A DNA stretch of 20,653 nt from Rubritepida sp. (lineage in GTDB: Bacteria; Pseudomonadota; Alphaproteobacteria; Acetobacterales; Acetobacteraceae): the NCBI GenBank assembly GCA_022843345.1, contig JALHNW010000003.1:1-20653 (forward strand), read 5' to 3'. The notes beneath the pieces were generated by a model, which was not told the origin of the DNA, did no database searches, and worked only from the letters and a program-made list of their open reading frames with translations. Below, one piece after another: positions 14,524 through 20,653 of the stretch. Made by a program: the position numbers and the translations under genes. Numbering within the stretch: position 1 is the first letter of the stretch; every line of letters starts with the position of its first letter.

Positions 14524-15327
14524 ATGAATGATCAAAGAGACCGCGCCGTTGCGCTACGACTGATCGCCGCTGGCGTCGTCTATCCGAATGGCACGCGCGC
14601 ACTTCATTCCACGAGTCTCGACTTCGCTGAGGGCGCCTTCACCGTGCTGCTCGGCCCTTCGGGCGCCGGGAAATCCACCCTGCTGCGCAGCCTCAACGGC
14701 CTTGTGCCGCTCAGCGAGGGGCATGTGGAGACGAGCCGCCTTGGCGTGGTGCGCGGCACGCGCGGCTGGCGTGAGCACCGCCGCTCCACCGGCATGGTGT
14801 TCCAGCAACACCAGTTGATCGGCCGGCTGACCGCCTTCGCCAATGTGTTAACCGGCCGCCTGGGCCACCACTCGACCCTGCGCAGCCTGCTGCCGCTTTC
14901 GCCCGCCGAGAAGCACCTCGCACTGGACGCGCTGGAGCGCGTGGGCCTGCTGGAATTTGCGCTGCGCCGCGCCGACCAGCTCTCCGGCGGGCAGCAGCAG
15001 CGCGTGGGCATCGCGCGCGCACTCGCCCAGGCGCCCAACCTGATCCTGGCCGACGAGCCCGTGGCCTCGCTCGACCCCGCCACCTCCGAGCGCGTGCTGG
15101 CCCTGCTGCACGACATCTGCCGGCAGGACGGGCTCTCCGCCATCGTCTCGCTGCACCAGGTCGACCTCGCCCGCCAGTTCGCCGACCGCATCATCGGCAT
15201 CGGTGGCGGGCGCGTTGTGTTCGACGGACCGCCCAAGGATCTCGATGAGGCAGCGATCCGCCGCATCTACGGCGGCACCGCGCCCACCCCCGTACATGCC
15301 ACCCGCATCTTGGAGACCACGCCATGA
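14524..15327 (+). CDS. ptxA: Phosphite ABC transporter ATP-binding protein
   Basis: 267 residues from ATG 14524, which has GGAG six bases upstream; a GTG at 14512 in the same frame overlaps that site and is less likely. Walker A GPSGAGKS (44-51), Q-loop Gln94, signature LSGGQQQR (153-160), Walker B LILADEP (173-179) and the switch His211 are all present, so the ATPase looks active. It belongs to the PhnC/PtxA subgroup (MVFQQHQLIGRLTAFANVLTGRLG). It energises uptake of phosphite, or possibly phosphonates, through PtxC. The stop overlaps the start of ptxB (ATGA). The first gene of a three-gene plus-strand operon, divergent from the phosphite dehydrogenase, which is the argument for PtxA rather than PhnC. 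Confidence 0.85.
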   Translation: MNDQRDRAVALRLIAAGVVYPNGTRALHSTSLDFAEGAFTVLLGPSGAGKSTLLRSLNGLVPLSEGHVETSRLGVVRGTRGWREHRRSTGMVFQQHQLIGRLTAFANVLTGRLGHHSTLRSLLPLSPAEKHLALDALERVGLLEFALRRADQLSGGQQQRVGIARALAQAPNLILADEPVASLDPATSERVLALLHDICRQDGLSAIVSLHQVDLARQFADRIIGIGGGRVVFDGPPKDLDEAAIRRIYGGTAPTPVHATRILETTP

Positions 15328-16193
15328 ACCGCCGCTCCCTGCTCGCCGCACCGCTGCTGCTGCCGGCGCTGGCCGCGACCCAGGCCCATGCCCAGGCGCA
15401 GAACCCCACTCGCCTGCGCATGGCGCTGCTGCCAGACGAGAACGCCTCCACCATCATCCAGAACGCGCAGCCGCTGCGCACGCATCTGATGCAGGCGCTG
15501 GGCCGTGACGTGCAGGTGGTGGTGACGACCGACTACTCCTCCATGATCGAGGCGATGCGCTTCGGCCGCATCGAGATCGCGTATTTCGGGCCGTTCTCCT
15601 ACGTGCTGGCGAAGTCCCGCGCCGAGGGCATCGAGCCCTTCGCCGTGGGTGTCGAGCGCGGCTCGCCCACCTATCGCTCCATCATCATCGCAACCGCCGA
15701 CGGTCCGGTGAAGAAGCTGGAGGATGTGCGCGGCCACCCGATGGCCTTCGGCGACCAGGCCTCCACCTCCTCGCACCTGGTGCCGCGCGCCACCATCCTG
15801 CGCCGCACCGGCCTGGTGGGCGAGCGCGACTTCCGCGTGGTGCATGTCGGCACGCATGACGCGGTGGCCCGCACCGTGCAGTCGGGCCGCGCCCCGGTCG
15901 GCGCGCTGTCGGAGCTGATTTTCCATTCGCTGCTGGCACGGAATGTCATCCAGCGCGAGCGGCTGGTGGACGTCGCCTTCTCCGATCCCATCCCCAACTA
16001 CCCGATGGTGATGCAGGGCAACCTGGCGCCCGAGCTGAAGCAGGCCATCCGCAATGCTTTCCTAAACCTGCGCGACGGTGAGTTGCTGCGTAACTTCCGC
16101 GTGGAGGGCTTCGCCGCCACTGACGACGCTGCTTACGACGTGCTGCGCGAGACGGCGCGCATCCTGAACCTTGACCTCGGTCGGATGAGCTGA
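15324..16193 (+). CDS. ptxB: Phosphite-binding periplasmic protein (PhnD/PtxB family)
   Basis: 289 residues. The N-terminus MNRRSLLAAPLLLPALAATQAHAQAQ is a signal peptide with cleavage near AHA-QA (residue 23); the RR pair followed by SLL is Tat-like but a Sec signal is equally possible. The mature part is a two-lobed binding protein of the phosphate/phosphite/phosphonate group: LLPDENASTI, VTTDYSSMIEAMRFGRIEIAYFGPFSY, PMAFGDQASTSSHLVPRA and HVGTHDAVARTVQSGRAPVGAL. The Tyr, Ser/Thr and His/Asp in these segments line the anion pocket in the family. It captures substrate in the periplasm and delivers it to PtxC. It overlaps ptxA and ptxC, showing tight coupling. Specificity for phosphite is inferred from the ptxD neighbour. 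Confidence 0.87.
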   Translation: MNRRSLLAAPLLLPALAATQAHAQAQNPTRLRMALLPDENASTIIQNAQPLRTHLMQALGRDVQVVVTTDYSSMIEAMRFGRIEIAYFGPFSYVLAKSRAEGIEPFAVGVERGSPTYRSIIIATADGPVKKLEDVRGHPMAFGDQASTSSHLVPRATILRRTGLVGERDFRVVHVGTHDAVARTVQSGRAPVGALSELIFHSLLARNVIQRERLVDVAFSDPIPNYPMVMQGNLAPELKQAIRNAFLNLRDGELLRNFRVEGFAATDDAAYDVLRETARILNLDLGRMS

Positions 16194-16993
16194 TGTCGGG
16201 GACAATGCAACAGGGCATCCTGGCGGCCGAGCGTGCCGACGGGCGCCGCCAGGCGCTGCTGGTGGCAGGCGTGCTGGCGATCTGCGTCGCGGCGCTCGCC
16301 ATCACGGGTTTCTTCGACGCGCAGCGCTTCGCCGAGGGCATTCCGGCGCTGGCGCAGCTCGGCTCGGAGATGTTCCCGCCGGATTTCTCGCGCTGGCAAT
16401 TCTGGATGAGGCCGCTGCTGGACACGCTGGCCATGTCCATTGCCGGCACCATCCTGGCGGTGATCCTCTCGCTACCGCTGGCGCTGCTGGCCGCGCCCAA
16501 CACCACGCTGCACCCGGCGCTGGGGCACGTCACGCGGTTGGTGCTCTCCTTCCTGCGCTCGGTGCCGGAACTGATCCTCGGCATTATCTTCGTGGCGGCG
16601 GTGGGCTTCGGCGCGCTGCCTGGCGTGCTGGCGCTGGCGCTGCATTCGGTGGGCATGGTCGGAAAGTTCTACGCTGAGGCCATCGAGCACGCGGATCCGC
16701 GTCCGGTGGAGGCCGCGCGCGCGGCCGGTGCCACGCGCGTTCAGGTCATTACCAAGGCTGTGCTGCCGCAGGTGCTGCCGCAACTGGCCGACATCACCAT
16801 CTACCGCTGGGAATACCACTTCCGTGCCTCGACCGTGCTGGGCATCGTGGGGGCGGGCGGCATCGGCTTCGAGCTGATCGCAGCACTTCGCCTAATCGCC
16901 TATGACCAGGTAGCGGCCATTCTCATCACCATCCTGGCCTGCGTCGTGGTGGTGGACAGCCTGGGCGCAGCTCTGCGACGGCGGCTCAAGTAA
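16193..16993 (+). CDS. ptxC: Phosphite ABC transporter permease (PhnE/PtxC family)
   Basis: 266 residues with a soluble N-terminal stretch, a first helix at about 17-36 and five further membrane helices. The permease coupling loop is EAARAAGATRVQVITKAVLPQVLPQL (about 163-188), followed by YRWEYHFRASTVLGIVGAGGIGFELI, a signature of the phosphonate/phosphite permeases. The ATG shares a base with the ptxB stop (TGATG). A single permease suggests a homodimer with PtxA and PtxB. An 11-bp hairpin lies 34 bases after the stop. Unlike the type operon, no ptxD follows; it is on the other strand. Confidence 0.87.
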   Translation: MSGTMQQGILAAERADGRRQALLVAGVLAICVAALAITGFFDAQRFAEGIPALAQLGSEMFPPDFSRWQFWMRPLLDTLAMSIAGTILAVILSLPLALLAAPNTTLHPALGHVTRLVLSFLRSVPELILGIIFVAAVGFGALPGVLALALHSVGMVGKFYAEAIEHADPRPVEAARAAGATRVQVITKAVLPQVLPQLADITIYRWEYHFRASTVLGIVGAGGIGFELIAALRLIAYDQVAAILITILACVVVVDSLGAALRRRLK

Positions 16994-17026
16994 GGGCCGA
17001 AGAGCTCGCCGCGACGGGTGCCCCCG

Positions 17027-17052
17027 GCCGGGCACGGGAAGCCGTGCCCGGC
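17027..17052 (+). terminator. Strong GC hairpin downstream of ptxC
   Basis: Perfect 11-bp stem 17027-17037 with 17042-17052 and a GAAG loop. No T-run follows, so it is a likely transcript end stabiliser or a factor-assisted terminator. It also faces the end of the convergent gene at 17163. Nothing else is visible between 16994 and 17162. Confidence 0.5.
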
Positions 17053-17162
17053 AGCCGCGCGAGAGCAGAGCGATCATCGGCAGAAGCCGCTTGTACCGAG
17101 TCGCACGTCCGCCGCCAGCGATCGTCGATGCACCCACGCGTCATCCACGTTCCGATTAGAAC

Positions 17163-17747
17163 TCAGTGGAAGTGCTGGCCTCGCGCCATGGCAAGGTGAT
17201 GCGGCTGGTGGTGGGCGCCGCTGACAAGAAGCCCGATGAAGCCAAGCCCACGGACGCGCACGACCTCCCCCGGATCAGCGGACGTCACTGTGAGCCGAAT
17301 GCCATCGTGCAGCACCTCCGTGCGGGCACGCCAGGCAGGCAGCTGGTCCAGTTCACGGGCGTGGGCCGGGATCATGCGCAGAATGGCGTCGAGCGTCCGG
17401 CCGGTACCGGTCACCGCGATCTCGATCCCACCGTCAACGGGGCGCTCCGCGGCGACGGCCTTGAGCGTGACCTCGTTCATGTCGATGAGGTGCTCGCGCA
17501 ATGCGGCGAGGGTCACCTTGGACCAATCGGTCGTGGGGTCGGCCTCCAGGATGCGGACGATCTCCTGGATCGTGCCGAAGGCGTCCTGGCCGGGCAGCGT
17601 CGGTGTTGCGGCTGTAGCCGGCCGGTGCATCCCCGCGTGACCGTGGGGCGGAGCCTGGGCTGCCACGGGCGCAAGATGCAGCGCGCCGAGGGCGCCTGCA
17701 GCGGTGAGGATAGCCATAGCCATGATGGCGAAGTGCTTTGGCGACAT
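17163..17747 (-). CDS. Secreted protein with His-rich ends, function unknown
   Basis: 194 residues from ATG 17747, which has GGAG six bases upstream; the longer frame to 17801 begins at TTG and is less likely. A signal peptide covers about 1-31 (ending PVAAQA). Residues 34-41 (PHGHAGMH) and the last 20 residues (GAHHQPHHLAMARGQHFH) carry His clusters. The middle (about 52-150) reads DAFGTIQEIVRILEADPTTDWSKVTLAALREHLIDMNEVTL, mixed helix and strand, and seems a conserved unit. I do not recognise a named family. A periplasmic metal-related role is suggested only by the histidines. It lies 99 bases after the molybdate-type transporter on the same strand, with a separate small palindrome upstream, so it may have its own promoter. 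Confidence 0.75.
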   Translation of the reverse strand: MSPKHFAIMAMAILTAAGALGALHLAPVAAQAPPHGHAGMHRPATAATPTLPGQDAFGTIQEIVRILEADPTTDWSKVTLAALREHLIDMNEVTLKAVAAERPVDGGIEIAVTGTGRTLDAILRMIPAHARELDQLPAWRARTEVLHDGIRLTVTSADPGEVVRVRGLGFIGLLVSGAHHQPHHLAMARGQHFH

Positions 17748-17806
17748 GAAGTGCTCCGCGGAAACGTGTTGCTGGACAAGGTACGGCCTCCCGCCATGCA
17801 AAGCGT

Positions 17807-17820
17807 ATGACTGCGGTCAT
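17807..17820. promoter_or_regulatory. Short palindrome upstream of the secreted-protein gene
   Basis: ATGAC (17807-17811), TGCG, GTCAT (17816-17820), perfect 5-bp arms, 60 bases before the ATG at 17747. It could be an operator or part of the 3' end of the upstream gene. No clear promoter hexamers next to it. Confidence 0.25.
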
Positions 17821-17846
17821 GTGGGATCGGTATCGGCTCCCTTGAT

Positions 17847-18989
17847 CTAGACTTCGTCAGCGCGCCGCCTGGGACGCAGACTCGTTCGGGCCCATTCCGC
17901 GATCCAGCCGGCCGCGATGCCAAGCGCGGGGTTCAGTGCGAAGGTCGCGACTGCGGCGGCGGCGATGGCCGGCCGGCACTCGCTGCGGACCTCGAGCAGC
18001 CGCCGCGACAGAGCGAGATCACTGCCAGCGAGGATCAACAACGCGCCGAGCGCACCCGATGGAACCACCGCGAGCAGGCGAGCCGCGTCCTCCGCGAAGA
18101 ACAGGCCCATCGGCAGCAGCAGCGCGCCGAGCAGGACCGGCGCCCAGCCGGTGCGCGCCCCGAAGCGATGCTGTGCAATCAGCCCCCCCGCGCCATGGCA
18201 CATCGGCAGGGCCCCAAAGGGCGTGAGCAGCACATTCGCTCCGCCCGTGACCAAGCCGAGCCGGCGTTCAGAGGCATGCGCCGCCGAGGCGGGCGGGAAC
18301 ATCTCGCGGACCAAAAGGGCGGGCAGCAGCACGGCATTGGCGAGCGTGAGCGGCAGTTGCGGCAACGCGCCGAACAGCAGCCCGTGCCAGGCCTCCTCGC
18401 CGCTGCCTGGCAAAACGAGCGGCGGCATGGCGAAGGCTACCGAGGGCATCGGCGGCAGCGCCGTGCCTGCGGCGAGATCCACGGCAATGGCGGCTGCGAG
18501 GGCAAGCGGCACCGAAGGGAGACGTGGGACGAGCCGCGGCAGGCCGAGCAGCAGGACCAGGGCGATGCCCGCTGTGAGCGGCCCCGCCCAGACAAGCCCG
18601 ATCCCGATCCATGCCATGCTGGCGCCCACGCCGAGTTGCAGACCCAGCACCGCAGAGCGCGGAACGACGCGCGCCGCCCAGGCCGTTGCACCCGATAGCG
18701 TCAGCGCCAGCAGGATCAGCCCGCCCGCGATCCCCGCGGCTGCAACCTCGCCCGGCACCAGCCCGCCGGCGATCACGAGGGCGCCGACCGCCTTCATCGG
18801 CTGCACCGGCATCGGCAGGCGGTAGATGACACCGGTCGCGATGAGGAACACGCCGAAACCCACCAGCACGCCGCCGGCCGACATGCCCGCAACCGCGACT
18901 GCGCCGAGCAAGACAGGCAGCAAGGTACCAAGGTCGCCGAAGGCGCCGCCCACCTCGCCGGCAATCGAGGGGCGTGCGGTGGGCTTCAT
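17847..18989 (-). CDS. MOT1/SulP-like molybdate (or sulfate) transporter
   Basis: 380 residues with about 10-11 membrane helices. Signature stretches of the MOT1 subgroup of the SulP superfamily are GEVGGAFGDLGTLLPVLLGAV (about 11-31), RLPMPVQPMKAVGALVIAGG (about 57-76) and LTPFGALPMCHGAGGLIAQHRFGARTG (about 262-288). It lacks a STAS domain, as expected for MOT1. MOT1 proteins of plants and algae import molybdate with high affinity; bacterial members are generally called putative molybdate/sulfate transporters. The ATG overlaps the TGA of the Crp-type regulator by four bases, so regulator and transporter form one unit. No molybdenum enzyme or cofactor genes are in the window to decide between the two oxyanions. 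Confidence 0.87.
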   Translation of the reverse strand: MKPTARPSIAGEVGGAFGDLGTLLPVLLGAVAVAGMSAGGVLVGFGVFLIATGVIYRLPMPVQPMKAVGALVIAGGLVPGEVAAAGIAGGLILLALTLSGATAWAARVVPRSAVLGLQLGVGASMAWIGIGLVWAGPLTAGIALVLLLGLPRLVPRLPSVPLALAAAIAVDLAAGTALPPMPSVAFAMPPLVLPGSGEEAWHGLLFGALPQLPLTLANAVLLPALLVREMFPPASAAHASERRLGLVTGGANVLLTPFGALPMCHGAGGLIAQHRFGARTGWAPVLLGALLLPMGLFFAEDAARLLAVVPSGALGALLILAGSDLALSRRLLEVRSECRPAIAAAAVATFALNPALGIAAGWIAEWARTSLRPRRRADEV

Positions 18990-19585
18990 GCTGCGGCCAC
19001 CACGGGCAGGTGCACGCTGCCGTCATCGTCGCGCCGAAGCCGTCCCGCCCGTTCCAAACGGGCAAGGGCGCGGTATGTCGCTTCGTGTGACAGGCCCAGT
19101 TCCGCTGCCAGGGTCTTCCAGGACCTATCGAGCCGCCGCGAACCGTCAGGCTCCGACGGCAGGGCATGCAGCACGTCGAGGATCCGATCCGCCGCGTGAG
19201 GCAGGGCCAGGCGCTCAGCCCTCGCACGCTCCGCGACAAGGCGCGCTGCCAGGTGTGCCGCGATGCGCCAGCCAAGCGATGGATCGGTCTCGGCCGCCCG
19301 CCGCAGATCTGATGCTGCAAACACCGTCACACGGCTCGGCACCGCGGCGACAGCGTCGCAATGATGGTGGGTCTCGAAGAGCGAGGCCTCTGCGAAGGTG
19401 TCGCCAGGCCCGGCGCGATGCAGCACCAGCCGGCGCCCTTCTGGCGAAGTGCGGATGAGTTCCAGCGTCCCGTCCTGCACGAGAACAAGGCCGAGGGCAG
19501 GATCGCCGGCGAAGAAAAGTTGGTAGCCCCTTGCCAGAGCGACATCACGGCCGGGTGGAAGGGTGCTGAGGAGATCGAGGCTCAT
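18986..19585 (-). CDS. Crp/Fnr-family transcriptional regulator
   Basis: 199 residues from ATG 19585; upstream codons to 19642 look non-coding in character (RIAQRTTTLYDRGH). The cyclic-nucleotide-like beta-barrel spans about 10-110 (ALGLVLVQDGTLELIRTSPEGRRLVLHRAGPGDTFAEASLFE). The dimer helix is about 115-140. The winged helix is at about 150-190 (SWKTLAAELGLSHEATYRALARLERAGRL). It contains no cysteine, so an FNR iron-sulfur cluster is excluded; the pocket does not show the full cAMP motif either. It is translationally coupled to the MOT1-type transporter and probably controls it. The ligand is unknown. TATATG (19602-19597) is a possible -10 close to the start. Confidence 0.87.
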   Translation of the reverse strand: MSLDLLSTLPPGRDVALARGYQLFFAGDPALGLVLVQDGTLELIRTSPEGRRLVLHRAGPGDTFAEASLFETHHHCDAVAAVPSRVTVFAASDLRRAAETDPSLGWRIAAHLAARLVAERARAERLALPHAADRILDVLHALPSEPDGSRRLDRSWKTLAAELGLSHEATYRALARLERAGRLRRDDDGSVHLPVVAAA

Positions 19586-19770
19586 GTGACCGCGATCATA
19601 TAGAGTGGTGGTGCGCTGCGCGATCCTCCCGATGGACCGCAAGGTAGTGATTTTCTGCTGGGCGTGACGCTGGTCTTGCCGACGACGGCTCAGACCCGCA
19701 CCGCGGGAGCGTAGCGTTGCACACCGGGCGATGACTCAGACGGCGAGACGCGTCTCATAAACACCAGAGA

Positions 19771-19817
19771 AGGTTGGAATCCGGTTCCCACCGCTGCTCC
19801 AGTCGGTTTTCCAACCT
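19771..19817. repeat. 9-bp inverted repeat (hairpin candidate)
   Basis: AGGTTGGAA (19771-19779) and TTCCAACCT (19809-19817) are perfect complements around a 29-base loop. No T-tract after it. Confidence 0.5.
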
Positions 19818-19876
19818 CACATTTCCCCTTCCGCTATGGCGCCGTGAACCGCAGGTTTCCTGGGGTTTTGCCGTGG

Positions 19877-19975
19877 CAGCTTGAGGGTTGGAGAACGGAA
19901 CGACCCGGGGAATCGCTCTCCGGAGGCGCGAACGTCTCCGAAGCTCGGGGGTCGGGTGATTTCACCCTCAAGCTG
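19877..19975. ncRNA. Candidate structured RNA or DNA element with three nested stems
   Basis: The outer stem is a perfect 12-bp repeat, 19877-19888 with 19964-19975. Inside it, CGACCC (19901-19906) pairs with GGGTCG (19949-19954). At the centre, 19921-19928 pairs with 19933-19940 (8 pairs, one of them G-U) around a CGAA loop. Three nested stems in 99 bases look like one folded rod. I recognise no known RNA family, see no promoter, and cannot tell which strand would be transcribed. Confidence 0.4.
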
Positions 19976-20018
19976 TATCACATTGATATTGCATCGCTTC
20001 TCCTGGGCCAAGCTTGGG

Positions 20019-20049
20019 GCTTTTCAGCAAGTCGACCGCTCAGAAAAGC
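20019..20049. repeat. 7-bp inverted repeat (hairpin candidate)
   Basis: GCTTTTC (20019-20025) and GAAAAGC (20043-20049), extended inward by AGC/GCT after a 2-base bulge. The loop contains the palindrome GTCGAC. Confidence 0.4.
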
Positions 20050-20120
20050 GTACTGGGGAACTAAAGACAGCCCAAACCACCAAGCATGGTCTCGGACCTG
20101 CAGGGCTAGTTCGAGGAACA

Positions 20121-20145
20121 GGCTGCAACGACGAGGAACGCAGCC
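20121..20145. repeat. 6-bp inverted repeat (hairpin candidate)
   Basis: GGCTGC (20121-20126) and GCAGCC (20140-20145) around a 13-base purine-rich loop. Confidence 0.35.
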
Positions 20146-20446
20146 ATCGCTAGGCGCTTAGTTCGGCGTGCCTGCCGCCCCGCCATTGCCAATCGGTGCT
20201 GTTCTTGACCAACGAGGCGATGGTCGATGTCTGCCTGCCGGGAGCCAGGGGCTGGTGGGGCCGAAGCGGCCCGTCGTGTATCAAGCCTTGGCAACGTTCC
20301 CGAGGCGTTTCCCAGCCCGGTGCTTTTGACCAGTCGTGCTTGGTAGCGATCGGGCTTGGTGATTCCTTTCACGGTAATGGGAACGTCGCTCTAGCCGCAG
20401 GTAGTCGGCCGTGCGACTTTTTCCTTTCGCGGGCGGCGGGGACTCG

Positions 20447-20653
20447 ATGTCTTTCTTAAACACAGATCACATCCGTCTCGCACTGGCTTATCTGCCCGAG
20501 AACACCCACCCATCCCTGATCAGCTTCCTCGCGATGCTGCGCAGCAATGTGCCGGTATCCCCGTCTCCATCTGCACCGTTCGGTGGAACCCAGGAAACTG
20601 AACTGCTGGCAGACTACTTCGCTCCCAAGGGCGGTTCACCGGAGCGGCCGTTT
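20447..20653 (+). CDS. Protein of unknown function, 3' partial
   Basis: From ATG 20447 the frame is open to the window edge, 69 residues: MSFLNTDHIRLALAYLPENTHPS, then LISFLAMLRSNVPVS, PFGGTQETELLADYF and APKGGSPERPF. The sequence is hydrophilic with a mixed helical start, no signal peptide and no membrane segment, so a cytosolic protein. Codon use is less GC-biased than in the left part of the window. The ribosome site is weak (GGGGAC just before the ATG). The FGGTQETELLADYF segment looks like the N-terminal adapter of a larger nuclease or ATPase protein, but I do not recognise the family and do not assign a function. Confidence 0.6.
   Translation, partial: MSFLNTDHIRLALAYLPENTHPSLISFLAMLRSNVPVSPSPSAPFGGTQETELLADYFAPKGGSPERPF

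Larger units (their letters stand above)
19586..20446. other. Gene-poor stretch, less GC-rich, with nested inverted repeats
   Basis: About 860 bases without a frame I would call. The longest open frames on both strands are basic, low in recognisable motif and overlap each other. Base composition is visibly less GC-rich than in the genes to the left, especially 19970-20110. It contains four separate stem candidates listed on their own. It may be a horizontally acquired boundary, a decayed mobile element or a non-coding RNA region. No tRNA, rRNA, CRISPR or transposase is seen. Confidence 0.6.

Noticed and set aside
14512..15327. GTG 14512 as start of ptxA
   Set aside because: It overlaps the GGAG that serves ATG 14524 at ideal spacing; the four extra residues have no family support.
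14524..16993. Naming the transporter phnCDE (phosphonate)
   Set aside because: Possible by family alone, but no C-P lyase or phosphonatase is present and phosphite dehydrogenase plus LysR are adjacent, so ptxABC fits better.
19877..19975. Group II intron domain V or known RNA (6S, SRP, tmRNA, RNase P)
   Set aside because: The stems lack the AGC triad and bulge of domain V and none of the conserved cores of the listed RNAs is present.
19817..20011. Small minus-strand frame of 64 residues in the gene-poor region
   Set aside because: No recognisable family, no clear ribosome site, and it lies across the nested inverted repeats.
20106..20463. Two overlapping minus-strand frames (60 and 88 residues) before the last gene
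   Set aside because: Basic, low-information sequences in competing frames with no motif; a decayed gene cannot be excluded but nothing supports one.

Overview
The window comes from a very GC-rich bacterium. Third-codon positions are strongly G/C and many neighbouring genes overlap by ATGA or TGATG. Gene content (DmeR-like metal repressor, MOT1-type molybdate carrier, phosphite operon, phage tail genes of the type seen in Rhodospirillales) suggests an alphaproteobacterium, perhaps Acetobacteraceae (Roseomonas-like). The family placement is inference, since no rRNA or marker gene is present.

Layout. (1) 1-3048, +: the end of a phage or GTA-like tail module, with the C-terminal part of a tail-tip (J-like) protein followed by a beta-helix tailspike. 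(2) 3106-6605: a nickel/cobalt-type metal cassette. A CsoR/DmeR-like repressor (+) diverges from a minus-strand operon: small secreted His-rich protein, HupE/UreJ membrane protein, membrane-anchored periplasmic protein, and NreB-like MFS exporter with a His-rich tail. The divergent promoter carries three alternating GGATAG half-sites. (3) 6656-12514: a sulfur-flavoured region. An ArsR-rhodanese fusion regulator (+) diverges from a tightly packed minus-strand operon: sterol-desaturase-like hydroxylase, TVP38/VTT-rhodanese fusion, DsrE protein, SAM methyltransferase and MFS transporter. Downstream of the regulator lie a ProXp-ala/YbaK-type editing protein and a second, damaged copy of the regulator's rhodanese domain. 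(4) 12622-16993: a complete phosphite uptake and oxidation locus. ptxD (phosphite dehydrogenase) and ptxE (LysR regulator) are on the minus strand, divergent from ptxABC (ABC transporter) on the plus strand. (5) 17163-19585, minus: Crp/Fnr regulator overlapping a MOT1-family molybdate/sulfate transporter, then a secreted His-containing protein. (6) 19586-20446: about 860 bases without a supportable gene, less GC-rich than the rest and containing several nested inverted repeats. A gene of unknown function starts at 20447 and runs off the window.

How it works together: this is an accessory region built from small nutrient or stress cassettes, each with its own local regulator (CsoR-type, ArsR-rhodanese, LysR, Crp). 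Phosphite is imported by PtxABC and oxidised to phosphate by PtxD. The metal cassette probably handles nickel or cobalt. The rhodanese/DsrE operon probably responds to reactive sulfur, and its role as a unit is not established. Best candidates for something undescribed are the ArsR-rhodanese regulator with its divergent operon, the duplicated and broken rhodanese copy flanking the editing protein, a methyltransferase that appears to need a CUG start, and the structured non-coding stretch at 19771-20145.
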